Assembly: GCA_030754715.1 (NCBI GenBank)
Contig: JASLZV010000152.1
Coordinates: forward strand, 1 to 5,429
Direction: 5' to 3'
DNA: 5,429 bases
DNA from: Phycisphaerae bacterium
GTDB taxonomy: Bacteria > Planctomycetota > Phycisphaerae > SM23-33
This document shows positions 1-5,429 of the stretch, one piece after another; positions within the stretch are counted from its first letter, which is position 1, and each line of letters begins with the position of its first letter. Position numbers and translations under genes: made by a program. The notes under the pieces were generated by a model. That model was not told the DNA's origin and did no database searches. It saw only the letters and a list, made by a program, of their open reading frames with translations.

Positions 1-594
1 CGGCATTCCTGGTGGGACATTTGGGCGAAATGGGAAGAGGCCAAGTCCTCGCGGGAACGAGCCTTCGGCATGCTGGCCAAAATGCCCGAGGACCACTGGG
101 TCTCACTCGACGCGGGCGCCAATGGCGGCTGGCTGCTGACCAAAGCCATGTCGGTGAACTTGACCGGTCAGATTCTTATCAACGCCGACGCAACCGGCGG
201 GGCGGTTGAAGCCGAACTGATAACGCCCTTCGGGCAGGTTGTCGAAGGTTTTGGACGCAGGGATTGTATCGCGATAACCGCCGACGGAAAGGACCAGCCG
301 CTTCGCTGGGACAACGGCGGCAAGGTACTCGATCTGTCCACCCAACACCGCGGCGGTTTGTGTTTCAAATTCTATCTCAAGAATGCCAAACTCTACTCCT
401 TCACGATTGTCGAGCCGGACGACGAAGGCAAACTCGCAGAGTACTGGGCCAATGCTCGATGGTGTGAGATCATCAAGCACAAATCGGACAACTGGGATCG
501 ATCAAGTACGGAATCGGCTATCGGCCTGCCACCTCACGGCGGCCCGGGCCCCGAGAGGGGACAGGAAAAACCCGGCGAGATGGTTGTGGACTAA
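1..594 (+). CDS. C-terminal part of a sialidase/GH32-like hydrolase family protein (5' end outside window)
   Basis: The frame is open from the first base, so the gene starts upstream; 197 residues are visible up to a TAA stop. The first ATG, at base 70, is not taken as the start because the frame before it codes sensibly (Trp-rich, RHSWWDIWAKWEEA). Residues 33-137 form a compact beta-rich domain: a WVSLDAG strand, GGWLLTK (43-48), a QILINADATGG turn (57-67), EAELI, then GxxVEGFGRRDC (78-89), a conserved Trp at 103, and FKFYLKNAKLYSF (122-134). This order (Thr-Lys, then L-x-N, a GF-x-x-x-D/C step, a lone Trp, then LYSF) is what I recall from the C-termini of planctomycete BNR/sialidase and GH32/GH43-like proteins, usually exported. 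The catalytic part is not visible, so the substrate cannot be named. The last ~34 residues are Pro/Gly-rich and look disordered. The reading frame is secure; the family is a recollection-based match. Confidence 0.72.
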   Translation, partial: RHSWWDIWAKWEEAKSSRERAFGMLAKMPEDHWVSLDAGANGGWLLTKAMSVNLTGQILINADATGGAVEAELITPFGQVVEGFGRRDCIAITADGKDQPLRWDNGGKVLDLSTQHRGGLCFKFYLKNAKLYSFTIVEPDDEGKLAEYWANARWCEIIKHKSDNWDRSSTESAIGLPPHGGPGPERGQEKPGEMVVD

Positions 595-641
595 GGCTCG
601 CGGTATTGATCGCTAAGGTTCCACGCCGCTTTCAGCCGCGG

Positions 642-670
642 TTGCACCGGTAAGACCTGACCGTTATAAA
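642..670 (+). promoter_or_regulatory. possible sigma70-type promoter for the NagA-like gene
   Basis: TTGCAC at 642-647 is separated by 17 bases from TATAAA at 665-670. The -10 box matches the TATAAT consensus at 5 of 6 positions and the spacing is ideal, but the -35 box matches only in its TTG. Transcription would begin near base 677, downstream of an in-frame ATG at 670 and upstream of the ATG at 742, which supports the later start for the gene. It lies in the only sizeable spacer before that gene. Prediction by eye only. Confidence 0.4.
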
Positions 671-684
671 TGACAAACGTATAT

Positions 685-713
685 CCTCAGGACTGCCTCA
701 ACCATGCTGAGGC
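685..713 (+). promoter_or_regulatory. leader with two alternative hairpins before the NagA-like gene
   Basis: CCTCAG (685-690) can pair with CTGAGG (707-712) across a 16-base loop. GCCTCA (695-700) can pair with TGAGGC (708-713) across a 7-base loop. Both use the same 3' arm, so only one can form at a time; the two 5' arms contain a direct CCTCA repeat. ATAT at 681-684 and 716-719 could extend the longer hairpin after a bulge. The structure ends 15 bases before the ribosome binding site at 728. It could be an attenuating leader or an operator half-site arrangement, or chance; there is no known riboswitch signature that I recognise. Confidence 0.3.
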
Positions 714-727
714 CGATATCTATGGAC

Positions 728-734
728 AGGAAAA
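728..734 (+). promoter_or_regulatory. ribosome binding site deciding the start at 742
   Basis: AGGAAAA at 728-734 carries an AGGA core whose last base lies 10 bases before the ATG at 742. The upstream in-frame ATG at 670 has only CCGTTATAA before it, without a purine-rich core, and it would add 24 residues (with NVYPQDCLNH) that fall outside the expected family N-terminus. Confidence 0.55.
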
Positions 735-741
735 CTCCACA

Positions 742-1944
742 ATGACGGACATGCTAATCGAGGACGTGCGCGCACTTGACCCCGGCCACGGTGTTGTCGC
801 CTCCAGCGTTCTTCTGCGGAACGGGAAACTCGCCGCTCTGGACCCGGAGCACCGAAGCGTCAAAACGGCCGACCGCGTCGACGGTGGCGGCCGGTTGCTG
901 ACTCCGGGGATGATCGACGTCCACACACACGGTATCTGCGGCCAGCGCTATGACTGCTGCGAGTCACTCGAGCCGGGATCATTGAAGGTCGCTCAATTCG
1001 GGACTACCAGTGTTGTTACCACCTTGTCGGGACGACTTGAACCGGATCTGTTGGCTCGACTTGACCGCATCGCCGACGCCGCCGAAAAGGCCAGCGGCGC
1101 GCACATGGACATGCTCCATTTAGAGGGACCCTTTCTCGCCCTTCCCGGCGCAGGAGGCGAGGGCGTTGCAGGCGACGTGCACGTGCTCGAGGAGATCTTG
1201 GCTGCCTGTCGCGGCCGGACGAAGGCAATGTCCGTGTCTCCTGACCAACAGAAGATCATACCGGTTATCGAGACGCTGGTTGAACATGGTGTCCGCCCTT
1301 TCATCACCCACACCCGGGCGGATGTGGAACAGACCCGGCGAGCCATTGACGCCGGCGCCCGGCACGCGACGCATTTTTACGACGTGTTCTATGCTCCCGA
1401 GGAAACCGACCTAGGCGTGCGTCCCGTTGGCGCGGTCGAGGCCATCTTGGCGGATCCCAGGTGTACGGTGGATTTCATCTGCGATGGCGTTCACGTTCAT
1501 CCCGCGGCGATTGCCTGCGCCGTGGCCACCAAGGGATACAGTGGCGTAGCCATGATCACCGACTCCAACAGCGGCGCCGGCCGCCCACCCGGAATCTACA
1601 ACGAGGGCTGGCGGTCACGCCAAATCCGCGTGTGCGAAGGCGGCGGCTGCCGTATCCACGCCCCCGGAAAACCCTTGCACGGCGGTCTGGCCGGAAGCTC
1701 TTTGACCATGGATGCGGGCATACGGAATCTCCGCCGCTGGCTTGATCTTCCGGACGAGCAGATATGGGCGATGGGAACGTCCGTGCCCGCGCAGGTGATG
1801 GGCTTGGAGCAGAAGGGCGTCATGAAACCGGGCGCCGACGCCGATCTGGTGCTCTGGGACGACGCCGACGACGGCCCACGCGCCGTTCGGACCTGGGTAG
1901 GGGGCCGCACCGTGTATGACGCATCCGGTCACAAGGACGACTAA
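742..1944 (+). CDS. nagA: N-acetylglucosamine-6-phosphate deacetylase-like amidohydrolase (NagA family)
   Basis: A 400-residue cytoplasmic metal-dependent amidohydrolase. NagA removes acetate from GlcNAc-6-phosphate to give glucosamine-6-phosphate, in amino-sugar use and wall recycling. Family landmarks in order: metal-site IDVHTHG (His61, His63); FGTTSVVTTL (86-95); metal ligand Glu128 in HLEGPFL; MSVSPDQ (163-169); metal ligands His190 (ITHTRAD) and His211 (ATHFYDVF); DGVHVHP (248-254); the catalytic Asp274 in MITDSNSGAG; GGLAGSSLTMD (314-324); SVPAQVMGL (347-355); and GVMKPGADADLVLWD (359-373), which closes the N/C-terminal beta domain. The length is normal for NagA (about 380-400). The start at 742 follows an AGGA site and makes residue 1 begin just before the first beta strand. 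Odd points: the usual THLFNAM is THFYDVF, so the Asn-Ala pair that contacts substrate phosphate in E. coli NagA is Asp-Val, and the usual KKGAH loop after HLEGPF is replaced by a Gly-rich loop. Family membership is firm; GlcNAc-6-phosphate as the substrate is uncertain and the symbol is by family only. The stop overlaps that of the convergent gene. Confidence 0.85.
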   Translation: MTDMLIEDVRALDPGHGVVASSVLLRNGKLAALDPEHRSVKTADRVDGGGRLLTPGMIDVHTHGICGQRYDCCESLEPGSLKVAQFGTTSVVTTLSGRLEPDLLARLDRIADAAEKASGAHMDMLHLEGPFLALPGAGGEGVAGDVHVLEEILAACRGRTKAMSVSPDQQKIIPVIETLVEHGVRPFITHTRADVEQTRRAIDAGARHATHFYDVFYAPEETDLGVRPVGAVEAILADPRCTVDFICDGVHVHPAAIACAVATKGYSGVAMITDSNSGAGRPPGIYNEGWRSRQIRVCEGGGCRIHAPGKPLHGGLAGSSLTMDAGIRNLRRWLDLPDEQIWAMGTSVPAQVMGLEQKGVMKPGADADLVLWDDADDGPRAVRTWVGGRTVYDASGHKDD

Positions 1945-3920
1945 AGGGAACTTCCTTTCCGGGCGTCACTCCCCAGACCGCCGCCTTTGCGGTCCTCCCG
2001 GCGCCGGGAGGGCGGATCCACCCAGATTGGACTCGACCACGCGAAATCGTCGCGCTCCGTCGTTACTCGAAGGTAGTAGAACGCTCCGGCCGGGATCGGA
2101 TCACAGTCCGTTATCTCCGTCTCCACAAACCAGTTCCCGTCGGCGACGTCCGCAATCACATCCGCGTTGCGGACCACCTCGAGCTTGACGATCCGCTCAG
2201 GCGCCGCAACCGCAATCCCCAGTCGGCGCGGCTCCTGCGTCTGGAACTCGCTGCCCATGGGGTGACCGTCAATCCGGAAATCCACATAGGCCCTGATCCC
2301 CGAAGTTGCATACGTGCTCCTGCGCTGCATGGCCTCAAAAAGAGCGGGACGAGACAACCCCTCCGCGCGCACAGCCGCCAGGCCGCAGCGGGCCTGCATG
2401 TGGGCGTTGTTGACGGTTCGTGGCGTGTCCTGAATTCGCAGCAGGCTCCCCGTGAGCATTTCGTGATAGTCGCTCGACCCGATAAACCCGAGCCGGAAGC
2501 CCATCTCAAGAGCATCTACGACGCTTTGCCCTTCCCCCTGCCACAGCACGTGACGCGGACAGTCGTAGTACTCGGAATTCCCATGCGTAGAGAATATCTC
2601 CACCAGCGGCATCACCTCCGGCGGCGTCTCTGTCAGCGTCTCCCAGCGGGTACCCATGCCGACTTCCGGCCCATACAGCGGCGTGTGGGGCACCAGGATC
2701 ACGTCTCTGCCTCCAACCGCATCTACCTTCAGCGGCAGGTCCAGGTCACCCAGCATCTCGCCTTTGGGATCAAGGTAGTAGGCGTTTATGTCGCCCTGGT
2801 GCCTGCTCTCATCAGCAAGACGAGTCCCGATCTCGTACCCCAGCAGCGCGACGAAGGCTCCATCCCGGCTATACTCCCTGGCCTTGGTCTGAGCAAGCCA
2901 CCACCGTTCGGGATGGGCCTTGAGACTCTCGTCGTGATCCGTCACGGCCGCAAAGTCCAGCAAGGCTACGTCACGCGCGTACGTGTAGTGCTCGTCAGGA
3001 GTCCCATTTCCGTCGGACAGTTCCGAGTGGCCGTGAATCTCGCCCCAGTACACCGGCCTCGCCCCGGCACACACGCGAATCGGGTTGGATACCCCAAGGA
3101 TTTCGCGATCCGCGTCGATCGCGTAAATCCGGTGAAAGCCCGGTGACTCCAGGACAACACCAGCGGCTGTAGCCTTCGCACCCTCCATCCGGACAGAAGA
3201 CAGGCCTCGGCCGGTCGTTGACATCAACTCAACAAGCCCCTCGTATTCGCTGGCGGCGTTGCAAGAGGCATCAAGCGCCGACAGCCGGATATCAAATCCC
3301 TCGCCGGGTTCTACCTCCATGGGCGCAACGACATGCAGGCTGGCAACCCGATTACCCACAACACGAAGCGACGGATTGAAGTCCGACCGTTCTCGCAGTG
3401 TGGCCACGTCAGTGGCCTGATTCCAGGCGGTAAACCGCTCGAAGAACCTTGGGGCCTGTCCGCTGCACACAAAGACCGGTATCGCCACTACGCGCGCCGA
3501 AGCCTGCACCTGAGCGCCCAGGCTGCCGCCGCGCTTGTCGCCGTAGGTCACCTCGATTACTTCGCCTTTGGCCACGACGCTGCCGCCGACGCTGACTTGA
3601 ATGATGTGGACAGTAGCGCCGTGGGGTTTCTGCAGCAGCGGCCAGCGCAGAATGTCGAGAGATGTGATAACGTCGCCCGCGGCGCTGGCTGTGACGTAGC
3701 CTGGTGCGGTAGGGTCCATGATCTGCGGGAGACTCCAGCGGTTGGTCGGAAAACGGGGGATAAAAACAATTTCCATTCCTCCGCCAGGTTCCACGTCAAA
3801 TCCCGGCGTCCAACGAAATGTCCAGGTACTCCAGGAAAGTGCCGATACGTCATCGCCCGGCACGATCTCGATTCTGCCGTTTGAGTTTTCTACAATAGGA
3901 TTGGGCTCTGCAATTGTCAT
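1941..3920 (-). CDS. DUF3604 / PHP-superfamily metal-dependent hydrolase with N-terminal beta domains
   Basis: A 659-residue protein of no established function. Residues ~22-135 are an Ig-like beta domain (WSTWTFRWTPG, GGGMEIVF, PQIMDP, GYVTA, GEVIEVTYGDKRGGSLGAQVQ). Residues ~190-285 are a second beta domain (LHVVAPMEVEPGEGFDIRL). Residues ~290-545 form a PHP-type metal-dependent phosphoesterase fold: YWGEIHGHSELSDG supplies His296, His298 and Asp303; AVTDHD supplies Asp328, His329 and Asp330; then GYE (Glu363), VPHTP (His412), FSTHGNSE (His446) and GSSDYH (Asp484, His486). A last beta domain covers ~545-635. This set matches DUF3604 proteins; the His/Asp/Glu pattern predicts a multi-metal site, but no substrate is known. 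There is no signal peptide or membrane segment, so it is probably cytosolic. The ATG at 3920 is the first start after an in-frame TGA and lacks a good Shine-Dalgarno sequence. Residues 637-659 are a charged, Gly-rich tail beyond the domain, encoded by inverted repeats. It lies 102 bp downstream of proB on the same strand. Confidence 0.88.
   Translation of the reverse strand: MTIAEPNPIVENSNGRIEIVPGDDVSALSWSTWTFRWTPGFDVEPGGGMEIVFIPRFPTNRWSLPQIMDPTAPGYVTASAAGDVITSLDILRWPLLQKPHGATVHIIQVSVGGSVVAKGEVIEVTYGDKRGGSLGAQVQASARVVAIPVFVCSGQAPRFFERFTAWNQATDVATLRERSDFNPSLRVVGNRVASLHVVAPMEVEPGEGFDIRLSALDASCNAASEYEGLVELMSTTGRGLSSVRMEGAKATAAGVVLESPGFHRIYAIDADREILGVSNPIRVCAGARPVYWGEIHGHSELSDGNGTPDEHYTYARDVALLDFAAVTDHDESLKAHPERWWLAQTKAREYSRDGAFVALLGYEIGTRLADESRHQGDINAYYLDPKGEMLGDLDLPLKVDAVGGRDVILVPHTPLYGPEVGMGTRWETLTETPPEVMPLVEIFSTHGNSEYYDCPRHVLWQGEGQSVVDALEMGFRLGFIGSSDYHEMLTGSLLRIQDTPRTVNNAHMQARCGLAAVRAEGLSRPALFEAMQRRSTYATSGIRAYVDFRIDGHPMGSEFQTQEPRRLGIAVAAPERIVKLEVVRNADVIADVADGNWFVETEITDCDPIPAGAFYYLRVTTERDDFAWSSPIWVDPPSRRREDRKGGGLGSDARKGSSL
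1943..2010. terminator. cluster of inverted repeats at the convergent 3' ends, possible bidirectional terminator
   Basis: Three inverted repeats lie within 68 bases: AAAGG (1943-1947) with CCTTT (1954-1958); GACCGC (1976-1981) with GCGGTC (1989-1994) around a 7-base loop; and directly next to it a perfect 16-bp palindrome CTCCCGGCGCCGGGAG (1995-2010). They start at the stop of the NagA-like gene and overlap the last codons of the DUF3604 gene. No clear run of T follows in either direction, so intrinsic termination would be weak; folding strength supports a role but does not prove it. Confidence 0.42.
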
Positions 3921-4010
3921 CAGTAGTGTCCGCGAAAGTGATGGTTTGGGGCACCTTCATGCATTTAGCGCAAAGCGTAAAATGAGCATGGCGGTGTTCC
4001 CGGCCGGACG

Positions 4011-4026
4011 GTAGGGGCGCCCCTAC
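4011..4026. repeat. perfect 16-bp palindrome overlapping the proB stop codon
   Basis: GTAGGGGCGCCCCTAC reads the same on both strands and contains the TAG stop of proB (4023-4025). As RNA it would make a 6-bp stem with a GCGC loop. It could end or slow transcription after proB, protect the 3' end of the message, or be a protein-binding site; it has no following T-tract, so an efficient intrinsic terminator is unlikely. It has the same length and the same GGCGCC centre as the palindrome at 1995-2010. Confidence 0.5.
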
Positions 4027-5144
4027 GTGTAGCCCGGGGTCATGTTGTTTCGGTGGACGACCTCGTCGTATGGCTTGTCGCCCAGCGCCGCGGCGATCCG
4101 GTTGGTCTTGAGGCCCTTTATCCTGGCGATCTGTTCGGCCGAATAGTTCGTCAATCCGCGGGCAACTTCGGCCCCGTCGGGACCGACGATAGCCACCATC
4201 GCCCCCTTGGGAAACTCGCCGGACACCGCCGTAATGCCCGATGGCAGGAGGCTCTTGCCCTGGCGGCTCAGCGCGCTAGCGGCGCCGGCGTCGATGGTTA
4301 CAGTGCCGGCCGGGCGGGCAGTCAGCCCGATCCACCTCCGCTTGGAGGACATCTTCCGCCGGGCGGGTACGAACACAGTGCCCAGCGGCTCGCCGGCCAG
4401 CAGGCGCGTAAGAACCTTGGGAGTGCGTGCGTTTGCGATGACCGCCGCCTCGCCGGCGCGGGTGACGATGCCGGCCGCCTGAAGTTTGCTGGCCATTCCA
4501 CCGGACCCCCGTTCGCTTTGCCCGGGCCCGGCCAGCGACATCACCTCCTCGTCCACCTCCTCGATTACCTCCAGCACCGCCCCGTTCTTCATCACGCCGT
4601 CCACCACCGTCAGCAGAACCAGCAGGTCAGCACCGAGCATGCTGGCAACGATTGCCGCCAGTACGTCGTTTTCACCGAAGCGGATTTCATCAACGGCAAC
4701 CGTGTCGTTCTCGTTGATAATCGGCAGTGCCCCGTATTCAGCCAGGGCCCTCAGCGTGTTGCGAATATTGAGGTATCGCGTGCGATCCTCGAAGTCGTCG
4801 CGCGTGACGAGCACCTGCCCCACCCGCACGTCATAGCGGGCGAAGACATCGTGGAAAGTCCGCATGAGTTGACCCTGTCCGACGGCGGCAGCGGCCTGAA
4901 GCCGCGGCATGGTCTTGGGGCGGGCTGCAAGGTCCAGTTCGCCCAAGCCGGCCCCGATCGCACCGCTGGCAACCAGTGTCACCGACACGCCGGACTGCAT
5001 CACCTGGGCAATCTCTCCGGCCAGATTCGCCATGGCACGCCGGTTGGGCCGCCCTGTTCGGTCACAGATGGCGTTGGTGCCTACCTTCACAACGATCCTC
5101 CCGGCGTTGGCGATGACGTTTTGGCGAACGGCGGCTCCAGACAT
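4023..5144 (-). CDS. proB: glutamate 5-kinase ProB
   Basis: Phosphorylates L-glutamate with ATP to gamma-glutamyl phosphate, the first and usually feedback-controlled step of proline synthesis, in the cytosol. The 373 residues match the two-domain form of the family (367 in E. coli). The amino acid kinase domain (~15-270) shows VVKVGTNAI (18-26) with the ATP-binding Lys20, VASGAIGAG (58-66), QAAAAVGQGQLM (83-94), RTRYLNIRNTLRAL (121-134), the glutamate-site INENDTV (143-149), FGENDVLAA (156-164) and the nucleotide-site GSGGMASKLQAA (213-224). A C-terminal PUA domain (~283-360) follows, with GTVTIDAGAASAL, LLPSGI and the GLTNYSAEQIARIKG stretch, and the protein ends with the usual VVHRNNM. The start is set by TAAGGA nine bases upstream. 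It follows the Kdo transferase-like gene by 20 bp and is probably cotranscribed. ProA, its normal partner, is not adjacent downstream. No broken motif seen. Confidence 0.97.
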   Translation of the reverse strand: MSGAAVRQNVIANAGRIVVKVGTNAICDRTGRPNRRAMANLAGEIAQVMQSGVSVTLVASGAIGAGLGELDLAARPKTMPRLQAAAAVGQGQLMRTFHDVFARYDVRVGQVLVTRDDFEDRTRYLNIRNTLRALAEYGALPIINENDTVAVDEIRFGENDVLAAIVASMLGADLLVLLTVVDGVMKNGAVLEVIEEVDEEVMSLAGPGQSERGSGGMASKLQAAGIVTRAGEAAVIANARTPKVLTRLLAGEPLGTVFVPARRKMSSKRRWIGLTARPAGTVTIDAGAASALSRQGKSLLPSGITAVSGEFPKGAMVAIVGPDGAEVARGLTNYSAEQIARIKGLKTNRIAAALGDKPYDEVVHRNNMTPGYT

Positions 5145-5153
5145 ATTTGCAGG

Positions 5154-5159
5154 TCCTTA
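5154..5159 (-). promoter_or_regulatory. ribosome binding site of proB
   Basis: On the minus strand TAAGGA (5159 down to 5154) lies nine bases before the ATG at 5144-5142, a near-ideal Shine-Dalgarno distance. It sits in the 20-bp gap after the TGA of the upstream gene, so proB is translated from its own site within a shared message. Confidence 0.65.
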
Positions 5160-5164
5160 TCAGG

Positions 5165-5429
5165 TCAGGCTCGCGGGTTTACGGCCTCTTGGCGGATGGC
5201 ATCGGTGGCGATCGCTCCGGGCACGATGGCCGGCACGCGGTTCAACACGCGGCATATCATCTCGACGTTCCGCCGCGTGGCCCCCTGGCACCTCAAGACG
5301 TACTGCTGGGCGCGGCGCCCGGCTTCGGACGCAGCCGCCGGGGCGGCCAACCACGCTCGGAGCTGGTCGGCAAGACCCTCGACGCTGTCCACCCTGGCGC
5401 AGCCGTTGGCGGCCAGGTCGTCGGCCTGG
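5165..5429 (-). CDS. waaA: C-terminal part of a 3-deoxy-D-manno-octulosonic acid (Kdo) transferase-like glycosyltransferase (5' end outside window)
   Basis: The frame is open at the right edge and 88 complete residues are visible before the TGA stop at 5167-5165. The GTG at 5392 is not the start, because coding continues upstream of it (QADDLAANGCAR). The fragment has the look of the last helices of a GT-B enzyme of the Kdo transferase family: an alpha-beta step ADDLAANGCARVDSVEGLADQL, then a helix with AWLAAP, then RAQQYVLRCQGATRRNVEMICRVL. The Q-G-A-T-x-R ending followed by a hydrophobic helix is typical of WaaA/KdtA C-termini. WaaA adds Kdo to the lipid A precursor at the inner membrane, implying an outer membrane with lipopolysaccharide. 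About 20 extra residues (VPAIVPGAIATDAIRQEAVNPRA) follow. Only the tail is seen, so another GT-B glycosyltransferase is possible and the symbol is tentative. Confidence 0.62.
   Translation of the reverse strand, partial: QADDLAANGCARVDSVEGLADQLRAWLAAPAAASEAGRRAQQYVLRCQGATRRNVEMICRVLNRVPAIVPGAIATDAIRQEAVNPRA

Noticed and set aside
541..550. Palindrome GGCCCGGGCC near the end of the first gene
   Set aside because: Only 10 bp, made wholly of G and C in a GC-rich coding stretch for Pro/Gly residues; expected by composition.
601..660. Search for an intrinsic terminator after the first gene
   Set aside because: Only a 4-bp stem (CGGT 639-642 with ACCG 646-649) is present, no T-tract follows, and GCCGC occurs as direct rather than inverted copies.
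670..741. Upstream ATG that would lengthen the NagA-like protein by 24 residues
   Set aside because: It overlaps the proposed -10 box, has no ribosome site, and adds residues beyond the usual family start; the ATG at 742 follows an AGGA at proper distance.
2262..3146. 294-codon open frame on the plus strand opposite the DUF3604 gene
   Set aside because: It lies entirely antisense to a well-supported gene, its translation has no recognisable domain and is rich in Arg/His/Pro, as expected for the shadow of a GC-rich gene.
3333..3884. 183-codon open frame on the plus strand
   Set aside because: Also antisense to the DUF3604 N-terminal region, with no ribosome site or family-like motif.
3858..3960. 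Short minus-strand frame starting ATG AAG GTG at 3960 and overlapping the DUF3604 start
   Set aside because: Only about 35 codons, no ribosome site, no recognisable sequence, and its 3' half is out of frame within a confident gene.
1..5429. Transposon, CRISPR, tRNA/rRNA, toxin-antitoxin or phage defence signatures
   Set aside because: No transposase frame, no regularly spaced repeats, no cloverleaf or rRNA-like stretch, and no small gene pair; all substantial frames are housekeeping or metabolic.

Overview
The window is GC-rich, dense bacterial chromosome with five protein genes, two of them cut by the window edges. I see no RNA gene, transposon or CRISPR array. The content suggests a Planctomycetota-type, Gram-negative-like bacterium, probably from an environmental genome. 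The pointers are a secreted-hydrolase C-terminal beta domain of a style common in planctomycetes, a DUF3604/PHP protein, and a probable Kdo transferase tail that implies lipid A-type lipopolysaccharide. This placement is inference from memory; no marker gene fixes the phylum.

Left half, plus strand. Bases 1-594 are the C-terminus of a protein that begins outside the window and ends in a beta-sandwich typical of sialidase/GH32/GH43-like planctomycete hydrolases. A 147-bp spacer follows with a possible sigma70-type promoter and a leader with two mutually exclusive hairpins. Next is a NagA-family amidohydrolase (742-1944) whose metal and catalytic residues are intact but whose phosphate-contact positions are altered. 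The two genes would fit together as capture and deacetylation of amino sugars, but only proximity and family support this.

Right half, minus strand, read from right to left. The tail of a Kdo transferase-like glycosyltransferase (5165-5429) is followed after 20 bp by proB, glutamate 5-kinase, the first step of proline synthesis (4023-5144). After a 102-bp gap comes a 659-residue DUF3604/PHP-superfamily protein (1941-3920). The first two look like one operon. The third may be read through from it or have its own promoter, which I cannot identify.

The two halves converge so tightly that the stop codons of the NagA-like gene and the DUF3604 gene overlap within four bases (1941-1944). The last 23 codons of the DUF3604 gene run through a cluster of inverted repeats that looks like a former bidirectional terminator. 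A perfect 16-bp palindrome lies in that cluster, and another of the same length with the same GGCGCC centre overlaps the proB stop, so the DUF3604 gene is bracketed by the pair. I did not find a clear new multi-gene system. The items most worth following are the variant NagA active site and the uncharacterised DUF3604 enzyme with its odd tail.
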